Shown: positions 47,793 to 56,767 of the stretch, piece by piece | How the letters are laid out: every line of letters begins with the position of its first letter | Position numbering within the stretch: position 1 is the stretch's first letter | Assembly (NCBI RefSeq): GCF_001905545.1 | Contig: NZ_LIPD01000005.1 | Coordinates: forward strand, 62,001-126,000 | Origin: Streptomyces sp. CB02056 | GTDB taxonomy: Bacteria > Actinomycetota > Actinomycetes > Streptomycetales > Streptomycetaceae | Length of the DNA: 64,000 nt | Reading direction: 5' to 3' | The notes under the pieces: generated by a model | Told to the model about the DNA's origin: nothing | Seen by the model: the letters and a program-made list of their open reading frames with translations, nothing else | Database searches by the model: none | Translations under genes and position numbers: made by a program

Positions 47793-49568
47793 TCAGCTCC
47801 CGGCGCCGGCGCGGTGGCCGTGGCGGAAGAGCGGGGCGCGGGTGTCGAAGGGGACGTCCTCGCGGGCCGCGGCGACGGCGGCGTCCGAGGCGGGCAGGTC
47901 GAACGGCAGGGTCGCGGTCATCGGGGCGCGGCCGAGCGCGGCGTCCAGGACGACCTCGTCGGCGGCGCCGAACTCCCCGATCAGCAGGGCCGCGTGCGGG
48001 GCGAGCGGGGTGAGCACGGCGGGCCGCTCCAGCTGGGCCGCGAAGACCGTGGGGACGACGGCGGCCAGCGCGGCGAGCCGGTCGGCCTCGGCCGGCTCGA
48101 ACTCCAGCGAGCCGCTGTGGAAGTGCCGCTCCAGCAGGCCCTCGCGCCGCTCGTACGGGGTGGCGAGGCGGATGACGGCCAGGTCGGCCCGCGCCGGGTC
48201 CTCGACGACGGTGCCGTACCGGGCGGCGACGGCCGGGTCGACGCCCTCCACGTACAGCCGGGTGGCGGTGCGCGGCTCGCCGGCCAGGTGGACCACGGAG
48301 CGGCGCTGGACCTCCAGGCCGAGCGCCCGGCCCTCCGGGGCGCCGACCAGTTCGGCGGCGGCGTCCGGGTCGACGTACGGGTCGTCGAAGAGGCCGAGGC
48401 GGAACTTGTCGCGCAGGATGCGGCGGACGGACTCGTCCAGCCGGGCCTCGGTGACCGCGCCGGAGCGGAGGGCCGCCAGGATCAGCTCCGGGTCCGTCTC
48501 GCCGCCGAGCTGGTCGGCGCCCGCGTCCAGGGTCAGCGCGACCTGCTCGGCGACGGACAGCTCCTCGACGCCCCAGTGCCGCGGGGGCAGGGTGACCACG
48601 CCGGGGACGTCCATGCCGGTGATGGCGTTGAAGTCGGTGCAGACCACGCCGTCGAAGCCGTAACGACCGCGCAGCAGGCCGGTGATGACGTCCCGGTTGA
48701 AGTTGGCGCCGACCTCGGCGAGGCCGCTGCCGGACGGGATCGCGTAGGCGGGCATGATCTGCGCGGTGCCCGCGGCGAAGGCCGCCTCGAAGGGCCGCAG
48801 GTGGGTCTCGAACTCGCCGCCGGGGTAGACCAGTCGGCGTCCGGCGGCGAAGTGCGAGTCCTCGCCGCCGGCCTGCGGGCCGCCGCCGGGGAAGTGCTTG
48901 GTCATGCAGGCGACGCTGTCCGGGCCGATCGGCCCGCCCTGGAGGCCCTCGATGTAGGCGGTGATCATCCGCGAGGCGCGCTCCGGGTCCTCCCCGAAGG
49001 TTCCGCTGATCCGGGCCCAGCGGGGCTCGGTGGCGAGGTCGGCCATCGGGTGGATGGCGACCCGGATGCCGACGGCGCACAGCTCGCGGCGGATCAGGTC
49101 GGCGTAGCGGCGCACCAGGTCGGGGTCGTCGGTGGCGGCGAGGCCGATCGGCTCGGGGCCGGTGCTGAAGCCGCCGCCGGTGTGGGCGGTGGCCGGGTTG
49201 GCGGTGAAGCCGTGCCGGGGGTCGGAGGAGAGGGTGACGGGGATGCCCAGCCGGGCGGCCGCGGCGAGGTCCTGGACGTGGTTGTTCCAGGCGGCCATCG
49301 CGCGCGGGTCGGGGACGGCCATCATGGCGAAGTGGGTGAGGCCGCGTTCGGTGATCAGGCCGGCGCCGGAGGGGAACGGGCCCTGGTCGCCGGGAAGCAT
49401 CCGGCCGTGCAGCATCTGCGCGGCCTTCTCCTCCGGGGTCATCCGGGCCAGCAGGTCCTCGACCCGCTCCTCGACGGGCAGCCGCGGGTCCTCGTAGGGC
49501 TCCATGGTGCCGTTGTGGTTGAGGTCGCGGAAGGGCGTGCCGTCGGTGTGGTGCAGGACGGTCAGCAT
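47793..49568 (-). CDS. GH3 family glycoside hydrolase (beta-glucosidase-like)
   Basis: A 591-aa cytosolic glycosidase. The N-terminal barrel has VEDLLARMTPEEKAAQM, LGIPVTLSSDPRHGF, EPRWARISGTFGEDPERAS, CMTKHFPGGGPQ (the conserved KHF) and the nucleophile region VVCTDFNAITGMD with Asp312. A C-terminal alpha/beta sandwich follows. It lacks a signal peptide, so it should act on imported oligosaccharides. It overlaps the phosphatase gene by 7 bp and is divergent from an ABC importer operon that could supply the substrate. Specificity (glucoside, xyloside or glucosaminide) cannot be told from sequence alone. Confidence 0.92.
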   Translation of the reverse strand: MLTVLHHTDGTPFRDLNHNGTMEPYEDPRLPVEERVEDLLARMTPEEKAAQMLHGRMLPGDQGPFPSGAGLITERGLTHFAMMAVPDPRAMAAWNNHVQDLAAAARLGIPVTLSSDPRHGFTANPATAHTGGGFSTGPEPIGLAATDDPDLVRRYADLIRRELCAVGIRVAIHPMADLATEPRWARISGTFGEDPERASRMITAYIEGLQGGPIGPDSVACMTKHFPGGGPQAGGEDSHFAAGRRLVYPGGEFETHLRPFEAAFAAGTAQIMPAYAIPSGSGLAEVGANFNRDVITGLLRGRYGFDGVVCTDFNAITGMDVPGVVTLPPRHWGVEELSVAEQVALTLDAGADQLGGETDPELILAALRSGAVTEARLDESVRRILRDKFRLGLFDDPYVDPDAAAELVGAPEGRALGLEVQRRSVVHLAGEPRTATRLYVEGVDPAVAARYGTVVEDPARADLAVIRLATPYERREGLLERHFHSGSLEFEPAEADRLAALAAVVPTVFAAQLERPAVLTPLAPHAALLIGEFGAADEVVLDAALGRAPMTATLPFDLPASDAAVAAAREDVPFDTRAPLFRHGHRAGAGS

Positions 49569-50317
49569 GCCGTCACCTCGGCGGTGTTCGACGCGGCGGC
49601 CTTGGCGCGGAAGGCCTCGATCGTCTCGGCGGTGACCCCGCAGGCGGCCAGGAAGCCGGCGGCGCCGCCGTGCCCGGCCCGGACCAGGTCGAGGAAGGCG
49701 CTCATCGCCCCGGCGGGGGCCTCCAGCAGCGGGGCGGGGACGACCATCCGGCCGGCCTCGACCTCGTTGAGGGCGGCACGGTTGCGGTCGGCGAGCCCGG
49801 CCCAGATCTGCTGGATCGCCTCGTTGGTGCGGGCGTAGTCGGCGACGATCTCCTCGGCTGGCACCCCGAGCAGCTCCAGCAGCAGCGCGGTGAGCAGCCC
49901 GGTGCGGTCCTTGCCGGCGGCGCAGTGCACCAGCACCCCGCCGGGGCGGACGGTGGCCTCCACGGCGGCGGCGAGGGCCCGCGGCGCGGACTCGGCCATC
50001 AGCAGGTAGAAGGCGCCGAGGTCCTCGGCGGTGGTCATGGTCCGCATGGCCCGCGCGAGTTCGTCGTTGGTCGGCTCGATCCGGGCGGCGACGACGGCGA
50101 TGCCGGCGGCCTCGGCGGCGGCCCAGTCCTCGGGGCCGGTCTCGGCCTCGCCCCGGAGGTCGACGACGGTGGTGATGCCGTGCTCGCCCAGCTGGGCGAC
50201 GACGGCCGCGTCGGCGGCGGGGAAGGGCTGGGCGGAGCGGAACAGGGCGCCGGGGCGGATCCAGCGGCTCGCGGGGTCGGCGAGCGCTGCGGGGTCGCGG
50301 AAGTTGACCAGGGACAT
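49562..50317 (-). CDS. Tyrosine-specific protein phosphatase (DSP-like)
   Basis: A 251-aa phosphatase of the Y_phosphatase3 / MptpB-like group. The N-terminus NFRDPAALADPASRWIRPGALFRSA is characteristic. The P-loop is HCAAGKDRTG with catalytic Cys and Arg, and the general acid region is ITTVVDLRGEAE. Relatives dephosphorylate Tyr, and some act on phosphoinositides. I used ATG 50317. Together with the GH3 gene it follows the TetR gene on the same strand, 109 bp downstream, and may share its transcript. The link to sugar or peptide uptake is not obvious. Confidence 0.9.
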   Translation of the reverse strand: MSLVNFRDPAALADPASRWIRPGALFRSAQPFPAADAAVVAQLGEHGITTVVDLRGEAETGPEDWAAAEAAGIAVVAARIEPTNDELARAMRTMTTAEDLGAFYLLMAESAPRALAAAVEATVRPGGVLVHCAAGKDRTGLLTALLLELLGVPAEEIVADYARTNEAIQQIWAGLADRNRAALNEVEAGRMVVPAPLLEAPAGAMSAFLDLVRAGHGGAAGFLAACGVTAETIEAFRAKAAASNTAEVTAC

Positions 50318-50426
50318 GCGGAGGCCTTTCGGGTCGTGCGGGAGGGTGTGCAAAAGGGGAAGAGGGCGTGCGGTGCCGTCCGGGCGGCCGGCGGCGCGCC
50401 CGGGAGTGACGGGGTACGGGGTCGGG

Positions 50427-51026
50427 TCAGCCCGCGGTGGCGAGCACGTCCCGGTAGGCCCTGACCCAGTCGGTCAGGGTGCCGCTCTCCGAACCGATCA
50501 GGACGTGGCGCCGCACCATGCCGCCGAACATCGCGCCGAGCGCGGTCGGACGCAGGTCGGTGGCCGGGTCGACGTCGAGCCGCTCGGCGGCGATGGTGAC
50601 GGTGCGTTCGGTGAAGGCGTCGATGACGACCAGGGCGTAGTTGCGCACGGAGTGCACGTCGAGCAGGCCCCGGCGCAGCCGGCGGCGGCGCTCGGTGTGC
50701 TCGACGGGCTCCTCCAGCCGTCCGCCGGTGACGGTCAGCGCGTGGTCGAGCGCGGCCCAGAGCGGGAGTTCGGCGGGGGCGGCGGCGAAGGCGTCGAGGA
50801 CGACCTGGCCGAAGTCCCAGCCGAACAGCAGCGCCTCCTTGGCCGGGTAGTAGCGGAAGAAGGTGCGGTGGGCGACGTCGGCGCGGCGGCAGATCCGGTC
50901 CACGGTGGTGCGCTCGTAGCCCTGCTCCTCGAAGAGGTCGAGCGCCGCGCTGCGGATGCTGTCGCGGGTGCGCGCCTTCTTCCGGTCGCGCATGCCCTGC
51001 TCCGCCGCGGTGTCCGTCCCCTGCAT
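50427..51026 (-). CDS. TetR family transcriptional regulator
   Basis: A 199-aa regulator with an N-terminal TetR HTH (KKARTRDSIRSAALDLFEEQGYERTTVDRICRRADVAHRTFFRYYPAKEALLF) and an all-helical ligand domain without recognisable specificity. I chose ATG 51026 (MQGTDTAAEQ). It is divergent from the Opp/Dpp-type importer operon; a small inverted repeat lies in the 247-bp interval. It likely regulates the importer and its own transcript with the phosphatase and GH3 genes. Confidence 0.93.
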   Translation of the reverse strand: MQGTDTAAEQGMRDRKKARTRDSIRSAALDLFEEQGYERTTVDRICRRADVAHRTFFRYYPAKEALLFGWDFGQVVLDAFAAAPAELPLWAALDHALTVTGGRLEEPVEHTERRRRLRRGLLDVHSVRNYALVVIDAFTERTVTIAAERLDVDPATDLRPTALGAMFGGMVRRHVLIGSESGTLTDWVRAYRDVLATAG

Positions 51027-51178
51027 CGTTCTTCCGCTCCCGTTCGGTGAGTTGAGTGTCGGTCGTGTCGGTGGGTGGGGCCGCCGAGGGGGCGGCCATG
51101 AGTACGGAACCACGTCCGGCCGGGCCCGCTCAAGGCGAGCGCCGACTCTTCCGGGTTTCGTCATCCGGAATTTGCACA

Positions 51179-51194
51179 ACTGCCTTTTGGCAGT
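51179..51194. promoter_or_regulatory. Inverted repeat in the TetR/importer divergent promoter
   Basis: ACTGCC-TTTT-GGCAGT, flanked by two copies of TCCGGAAT (about 51165 and 51214). It lies 80 bp before the substrate-binding protein ATG in an AT-richer promoter stretch. A candidate TetR site. Confidence 0.45.
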
Positions 51195-51273
51195 CCTGCC
51201 ACTTCCGGAATGGTGTGTCGCGTCGGCGGCCGCACTCCCCCTGGCCGCCCCCACTCCCCCGAACCGAGGAACC

Positions 51274-52830
51274 ATGAAGCGGCACTACCTCCTGGCATCG
51301 GCGGCCCTCGCCGCCGCCCTCACCCTCACCGCCTGCTCCGCCTCCGACGACGCGCTGTCCGGCACCGGCGGCGCCGCCGGGAACACCGGCGCGGCGGCCG
51401 ACGGGCCGGCCGTGGACGGCGGCACGCTCAAGATCGGCCTGGACCGGCCGTTCGCCAAGCTCGACCCGGCCGACGGAACCCTGATCCAGATGCCGATGAT
51501 GGTCCTCGCCAACGCCCTGTACGACCCGCTGATGGTCAACGGCGACAACGGCACCGTCCAGCCGTACCTCGCCAAGTCCTTCACGCCCAACACCGACGCC
51601 ACGATCTGGACCCTCGACCTGCGCGAGGGCGTGACCTTCAGCGACGGCAAGCCGCTGGACGCCCAGGCCGTCGCCGACCACGTCGCCCGGCTCGCCAAGC
51701 CGGAGAGCAAGTGCGCCTGCGCCCTCGACGCGGCCGCCATCGCCACCACCGCCGTCACCGGCCCCACCACCGTCGCCTTCACCCTCAAGGCCCCCGACGC
51801 CGCCTTCCCCAACCTGTTCACCCGCTCCCTCGGGTACGTCTCCGAGGCGCCGGCCGGCGACTCCCCCGCCGTCGGCTCCGGCCCGTACACCGTGGAGAGC
51901 GTGCAGCCCGGAGTCTCCGTCACCCTCGCCCGCAACCCCGCCTACTGGGGCACCAAGGGCCACGCCGACAAGCTCGTCTACCGGGTGCTGTCCGACGCCG
52001 ACAGCCGCTACCAGTCGCTGCGCTCCGGCGACACCGACCTGATCTGGACCGAGACGCCCGGCCAGCTCAAGCAGGCCGCCGCCGACGGGCTGCGCACCGC
52101 CACCGGGCCCGGCTCCACCAGCACCGTCGTCTTCAACACCAAGGCCGCGCCCTTCGACGACGTCCGGGTCCGCCGGGCCGTGCAGTACGCGATCGACCGC
52201 GAGGCCCTGGAGAAGGTCGTCTTCCTCGGCCAGGGCGCCGTCTCCGACGGCCCGATCGGCTCCCGCTCCCCGTACCGCACCGCCGGCGCGTACCCGGCCC
52301 ACGACACGGCCAAGGCCCGCGCCCTGCTCGCCGAGGCCGGCCACCCCGACCTCGCCTTCGACTACCTCGTCGACAGCCGCCCCGAGGCCCAGCAGCGCGC
52401 CACCGTGCTCCAGCAGATGCTCGGCGAGGCCGGGATCAGGATGACCATCAAGCCGATGGACAACGCGAGCCTGGGCACCGCGATGCTCCAGCGCAAGTTC
52501 CAGGTGCTGGACTTCATCACCAGCATGTTCGGCGACACCGACACCGCGCTCGGCAGCCTCTACCTGCCGAACTCGCCGTACAACTTCATGGGTTGGACCG
52601 ACCCGGAGGCCGCCAAGGCGATCGCCGAGGGCCGTGCCTCGACCGACCCCGCCAAGCGCTCGGCCGCCTACGGCCAGGCCGCCCGGCGGGTCGTCGACGA
52701 GGCGCCGATGGCCTTCCTCACCGAGAACACCGTCGGCTTCCTCTCCACCGCCAAGGTCGGCGGCCTGCCCGACCTCTCCAAGCGCACCGTCCTCAACGTC
52801 TCCCCCGCCACCCTGTGGGTGAAGCGATGA
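51274..52830 (+). CDS. ABC importer substrate-binding lipoprotein (SBP family 5)
   Basis: A 518-aa lipoprotein. The signal peptide ends in lipobox LTAC with Cys21 as the lipid anchor, followed by a Gly/Ala-rich tether to about residue 45. The mature part is a cluster C (OppA/DppA/NikA-like) binding protein: DPLMVNGDNGTVQPYLAKSF, WTLDLREGVTFSDGKPLDAQAV, SGPYTVESVQPG, AVQYAIDREAL and a C-terminal lobe. The cluster binds peptides, nickel complexes or oligosaccharides. ATG 51274 follows GAGGA. It overlaps the permease start by 4 bp and heads a five-gene operon. Confidence 0.94.
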   Translation: MKRHYLLASAALAAALTLTACSASDDALSGTGGAAGNTGAAADGPAVDGGTLKIGLDRPFAKLDPADGTLIQMPMMVLANALYDPLMVNGDNGTVQPYLAKSFTPNTDATIWTLDLREGVTFSDGKPLDAQAVADHVARLAKPESKCACALDAAAIATTAVTGPTTVAFTLKAPDAAFPNLFTRSLGYVSEAPAGDSPAVGSGPYTVESVQPGVSVTLARNPAYWGTKGHADKLVYRVLSDADSRYQSLRSGDTDLIWTETPGQLKQAAADGLRTATGPGSTSTVVFNTKAAPFDDVRVRRAVQYAIDREALEKVVFLGQGAVSDGPIGSRSPYRTAGAYPAHDTAKARALLAEAGHPDLAFDYLVDSRPEAQQRATVLQQMLGEAGIRMTIKPMDNASLGTAMLQRKFQVLDFITSMFGDTDTALGSLYLPNSPYNFMGWTDPEAAKAIAEGRASTDPAKRSAAYGQAARRVVDEAPMAFLTENTVGFLSTAKVGGLPDLSKRTVLNVSPATLWVKR

Positions 52831-53795
52831 CCCCCGGCACCCGGACCGCCCTGCGGTACGGCGGACGGGTCGGCCGCGCCGCGGCCGTCCTGCTGCTGGT
52901 CACCGTCGCCGCCCTCGCCCTGCCCCACCTGATGCCCGGCTCGCCCGCCGTCGCCGCCCTCGGCCCCACCGCCACCCCCGAGCAGATCTCCGCCTACGAG
53001 GCCGGGCTCGGCCTGGACCGCAACCTGTTCGCCGCCACCTGGCAGTGGATCGGCGACGCCCTGCACGGCGACCTCGGCCACTCGCTGTCCACCGGAGCCG
53101 CCGTCACCACCGAACTCGCCGACCGCATCCCCGTCACCCTCGAACTCTTCCTCGCCGCCCAGCTGGTGGCGCTCTGCCTGGCCGTGCCCGTCGCCCTGCT
53201 CTCCGCCTGGCGGCCCGGCGGCACCTTCGACAGGATCGCCACCGCCGGCACCTTCGGCTGGCTCGCCGTCCCCGGCTTCGCCCTCGGCCTGCTGCTGATC
53301 TGGATCGCCGCCGTCCAGCTGCGCGTCCTGCCCGCCACCGGCTGGACCCCGTTCACCGAGGACCCGGCCGAGAACCTCCGCCACCTGGTGCTGCCCGCAC
53401 TCACCCTCGGCCTCACCGAGGCCGCCGTGTTCACCCGCACCCTGCGCGGACAACTGCTCGACACCCTCGACCAGCCGTACATCGCCGCCGCCCGCAGCCG
53501 CGGCATGGGCACCACCCGGCTGCTGCTGCGCCGCGCCCTGCGGCCGTCCAGCCTGCCGCTGGTGACGCTGATCGGGATCGGCATCGGGACCTCGCTCGGC
53601 GGGTCGGTGCTGGTCGAGTCGCTGTTCGCGGTGCCCGGCGTCGGCAGCCTGGCCTCCGCCGCCATCGCCGGCCGGGACTTCCCGGTCGTCCAGGCCGTCG
53701 TGGTGGTCAGCGCCCTCGGCGTGGTCGCGGCCACCTTCGCGGTCGACCTGCTGTACCGCACGATCGACCCGAGGATCGCCCATGAGCACCGTTGA
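52827..53795 (+). CDS. Opp/Dpp-type ABC permease 1
   Basis: A 322-aa inner-membrane permease of the DppB type. The first span (AAAVLLLVTVAALALPHLMPGSPA) is followed by a long extracytoplasmic loop. The BPD transport core has VTLELFLAAQLVALCLAVPVALLSAWRPGG and the EAA loop AAARSRGMGTTRLLLRRALRPSSLPLV, which contacts the ATPases. The conserved PGVGSLASAAIAGRDFPVVQAVVVV follows. It overlaps the binding-protein gene by 4 bp and the second permease by 14 bp. Confidence 0.95.
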   Translation: MTPGTRTALRYGGRVGRAAAVLLLVTVAALALPHLMPGSPAVAALGPTATPEQISAYEAGLGLDRNLFAATWQWIGDALHGDLGHSLSTGAAVTTELADRIPVTLELFLAAQLVALCLAVPVALLSAWRPGGTFDRIATAGTFGWLAVPGFALGLLLIWIAAVQLRVLPATGWTPFTEDPAENLRHLVLPALTLGLTEAAVFTRTLRGQLLDTLDQPYIAAARSRGMGTTRLLLRRALRPSSLPLVTLIGIGIGTSLGGSVLVESLFAVPGVGSLASAAIAGRDFPVVQAVVVVSALGVVAATFAVDLLYRTIDPRIAHEHR

Positions 53796-54732
53796 GCCCT
53801 TGAGCACCGCCGAGACCGTCGCTGTGACCGCCGGTCAGGCCCGCACCGCCCGGCGCCGGCCCCCGGCCGGTGTGCTCGCCGCCGCGGCCTGGCTGGCCCT
53901 GGTCGCCCTCGCCGCCCTGCTGCTTCCCCTGCTGCCCGGCTTCGACCCGCTGCACGGCGACTTCGCCCACCCCTCCGCCGCCCCCGGCCCCGGCCACTGG
54001 CTGGGCACCGACGCCGCCGGACGGGACGTCCTGCAACGCACCGTCGCCGGCGCCCGCGCCTCGTTCACCGTCGCCGCCCTGACCATCCTGGTCGGCCTGC
54101 TCGGCGGCGGCGCGCTCGGCCTCGCCGCCGGCTGGTTCCGCGGCCCGGTCGACAAGGCGATCGGCTTCGCGACCGACCTGCTGATGTCCGTGCCCAGCCT
54201 GATCCTGGTGATGATCACGGTCTCGCTGCGCGGCCCGAGCCTCACCGTGATCGGCACCCTGATCGGGCTGTTCACCGTCCCGCACTTCACCCGGGTGGTG
54301 CGCGCCGTCGTGCTCTCGCTCGGCGAGCGCGGCTTCGTCCAGGCCGCCCGCATGATCGGCACCGCCCCGCTGCGGATCCTGCGCCGCGAGATCGTCCCGC
54401 ACGTCGTGCCGGTCGCCCTCACCTTCGCCTTCACCGCCACCACTGTCGCCATCGTCGCCGAGGGCTCGCTCAGCTTCCTCGGCTTCGGGCTGCGCCCGCC
54501 GGAGCCCTCCTGGGGCGGCATCATCGCCGAGGGCCGCACCGCGCTCGGCAGCGCGCCGTGGATCTCGCTGGCGCCCGCGGCGGTGCTCTGCCTGACCGTC
54601 CTCGCCCTCAACTACCTCGGGGAGCAGCTGCGTTCGGGCGCTCCCGCCGCCGCGAAGCCCACCGCCACGAAGCCCACTACCCCGAAGCCCACCGCCCCGA
54701 AGCGCCCCACCACGAAGGGAGTGCGCGGATGA
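53782..54732 (+). CDS. Opp/Dpp-type ABC permease 2
   Basis: A 316-aa DppC-type permease. Residues 27-50 are the first span, then the family segment HWLGTDAAGRDVLQRTVAGARASFTVA, and the EAA loop QAARMIGTAPLRILRREIVPHVVPVAL. The usual terminal block SLSFLGFGLRPPEPSWGGIIAEGR is present. The last 35 residues are a Lys/Pro/Thr-rich cytosolic tail with short KPT repeats, unusual for this family. It overlaps the next ATPase gene by 4 bp. Confidence 0.94.
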   Translation: MSTVEPLSTAETVAVTAGQARTARRRPPAGVLAAAAWLALVALAALLLPLLPGFDPLHGDFAHPSAAPGPGHWLGTDAAGRDVLQRTVAGARASFTVAALTILVGLLGGGALGLAAGWFRGPVDKAIGFATDLLMSVPSLILVMITVSLRGPSLTVIGTLIGLFTVPHFTRVVRAVVLSLGERGFVQAARMIGTAPLRILRREIVPHVVPVALTFAFTATTVAIVAEGSLSFLGFGLRPPEPSWGGIIAEGRTALGSAPWISLAPAAVLCLTVLALNYLGEQLRSGAPAAAKPTATKPTTPKPTAPKRPTTKGVRG

Positions 54733-55751
54733 CCTCCGCCCCCGTCCTCGACGTCCGCTCGCTGGACACCGTCCTGCACACCCCCGACGGCCGCGCCCTG
54801 CACGTCCTGCACGGCGTCGGCCTGAGCATCGCGGCCGGCGAGTGCCTCGGCGTGGTCGGCGAGTCCGGCTCCGGCAAGTCCGTGCTCGCCCGCACCGTCC
54901 TCGGCGTCGAGTCCCGCACCACCCGGGCCGTCGCCACCGGCGAGATCCGGCTGAACGGCGAGGACCTGCTCGCCGCCACCCCCGCCCGCCGCGCCGAACT
55001 GCTCGGCACCGGCATCGCCATGGTCCACCAGGACCCGATGACCTCGCTCAACCCGGTGGTCCGGATCGCCGACCAGGTCACCGAGTCGATCACCAACCGG
55101 CGCCGCCTCTCCCGGCGCGAACGGCTGCGCACCGCCGCCGAACTGCTCGCCGCCGTCGACGTCCCCGACCCCGCCCGGCGGGCCCGCGCCCACCCGCACG
55201 AGCTCTCCGGCGGCCTTCGCCAGCGCGTCGGCATCGCCGCCGCCCTGGCCGGCGAACCCGCGCTGCTGCTCGCCGACGAACCCACCACCGCCCTCGACGT
55301 CACCGTCCAGCGCACCGTCCTCGACCTGCTCGACCAGCACCGGGTCGAACGGGGCCTGGCCACCCTGCTGATCACCCACGACATCGGCCTGCTGTACGGG
55401 CGGGCCCGGCGCATCGCCGTCATGTACGGCGGCCGGATCGTCGAGACCGGCCCCACCGAGGCCGTCACCCGCACCCCTCGGCACCCCTACACCGCGGCCC
55501 TGCTGCGCTCCGTCCCCCGGGTCACCGGGCCGCTGCGCCGCACCCTGCCCGCCATCCCCGGCTCGCCGCCCGACCTCACCCGGCCCACCCCCGGCTGCCC
55601 CTTCGCCCCGCGCTGCGAACGGGCGACGGAGCTCTGCACCACGACCGCGCCGCCCACCCACGCCTCGGCGGACGGCCACACCGCCGACTGCCACTTCCCG
55701 CTCACCGAAGCCGACGTACCCTCGCCCGACGAACTGGAGCCCGCGGCATGA
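54729..55751 (+). CDS. Opp/Dpp-type ABC ATPase 1 (DppD-like)
   Basis: A 340-aa nucleotide-binding protein: Walker A GESGSGKS, Q-loop MVHQDPMTSLNPV, signature ELSGGLRQRV, Walker B ALLLADEPTTALDV, and H-loop LLITHDIG. The C-terminal oligopeptide-transporter extension has PGCPFAPRCERATELC, a Cys cluster typical of the DppD/OppD group. It overlaps the second ATPase gene by 4 bp (ATGA 55748-55751). Confidence 0.95.
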   Translation: MTSAPVLDVRSLDTVLHTPDGRALHVLHGVGLSIAAGECLGVVGESGSGKSVLARTVLGVESRTTRAVATGEIRLNGEDLLAATPARRAELLGTGIAMVHQDPMTSLNPVVRIADQVTESITNRRRLSRRERLRTAAELLAAVDVPDPARRARAHPHELSGGLRQRVGIAAALAGEPALLLADEPTTALDVTVQRTVLDLLDQHRVERGLATLLITHDIGLLYGRARRIAVMYGGRIVETGPTEAVTRTPRHPYTAALLRSVPRVTGPLRRTLPAIPGSPPDLTRPTPGCPFAPRCERATELCTTTAPPTHASADGHTADCHFPLTEADVPSPDELEPAA

Positions 55752-56749
55752 CCACCTCCCCCGAAGCCGTGGGCCCCGACGCCGCCACACCGGGACAGCC
55801 CGTCCTGGAGGCCACCGGCCTGAGCGTCGTCCACCGCACCCGCTCCGGCCCGCTGCACGCCGTCAGCGGCGTCGACCTGGCCCTGTACCCGCGCCGCACC
55901 CTCGCCCTGGTCGGCGAGTCCGGCTCCGGCAAGAGCAGCATCGCCAAGGCCCTGCTGCGGCTGCCCCCGCCCACCACCGGCACCGTCACCCTCGACGGCA
56001 CCGACCTCGCCGCGCTCTCCCCGCGCGCCCTGCGGGCCGTCCGGCCCCGCCTCCAGATGGTCTTCCAGGACCCGCTCTCCTCCCTCAACCCGCGCCGCCG
56101 GGTCCGCGACCTCGTCGCCGAGCCCCTCGACGCCCACCCCGATCCGGCCCGCGACCGCGACCGCGAGGAGACCGTCACCCGGCAGCTGGAGGCCGTCGGC
56201 CTGCCGCCCGCCCTGTTCGGCGACCGCCGGCCCCACCAGCTCTCCGGCGGACAGGCCCAACGGGTCGCCATCGCCCGGGCGTTGGCCGCCGGGCCGCGCG
56301 TCCTGATCGCCGACGAGGCGGTCTCCGCGCTCGACGTCTCGGCCCAGGCCACCGTGCTCAACCTGCTGCGCGGGCTCACCGAGGAGCGCGGACTGGCCGG
56401 CCTGTTCATCTCCCACGACCTCGGCGTGGTCCGGGCCGTGAGCGACGAGGTGGCCGTGCTCCAGCTCGGCCGCGTCTGCGAGCGCGGCCCCACCGAGGCC
56501 GTCCTCGCCGCCCCGGCCCACCCCTACACCGCCGCCCTGCTCGCCGCCGTCCCCGAACCCGGCCGCCCGCTGCGCGACACCGGCCTGCTCCCCGCCGACC
56601 CGCCCTCCCCGCCCAGCGGCTGCCGCTTCCGCACCCGCTGCCCCCTGGCCGACTCCCGCTGCGCCACCGAGGAGCCCCGCCACCGGGAAGTGGCACCCGG
56701 CCGCACGGTGGCCTGCCACCGCCCGCTGGTCGGCGCCGCCCGGGCCTGA
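55748..56749 (+). CDS. Opp/Dpp-type ABC ATPase 2 (DppF-like)
   Basis: A 333-aa nucleotide-binding protein with Walker A GESGSGKS, Q-loop MVFQDPLSSLNPRRRV, signature QLSGGQAQRV, Walker B RVLIADEAVSALDV, H-loop FISHDLG and the C-terminal Cys cluster SGCRFRTRCPLADSRC. It is the last gene of the five-gene importer operon; only 18 bp separate its stop from the convergent ArsR-like gene, and I see no good terminator hairpin there. Confidence 0.95.
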   Translation: MTTSPEAVGPDAATPGQPVLEATGLSVVHRTRSGPLHAVSGVDLALYPRRTLALVGESGSGKSSIAKALLRLPPPTTGTVTLDGTDLAALSPRALRAVRPRLQMVFQDPLSSLNPRRRVRDLVAEPLDAHPDPARDRDREETVTRQLEAVGLPPALFGDRRPHQLSGGQAQRVAIARALAAGPRVLIADEAVSALDVSAQATVLNLLRGLTEERGLAGLFISHDLGVVRAVSDEVAVLQLGRVCERGPTEAVLAAPAHPYTAALLAAVPEPGRPLRDTGLLPADPPSPPSGCRFRTRCPLADSRCATEEPRHREVAPGRTVACHRPLVGAARA

Positions 56750-56767
56750 CCTCCGTGGTCAGTACAG

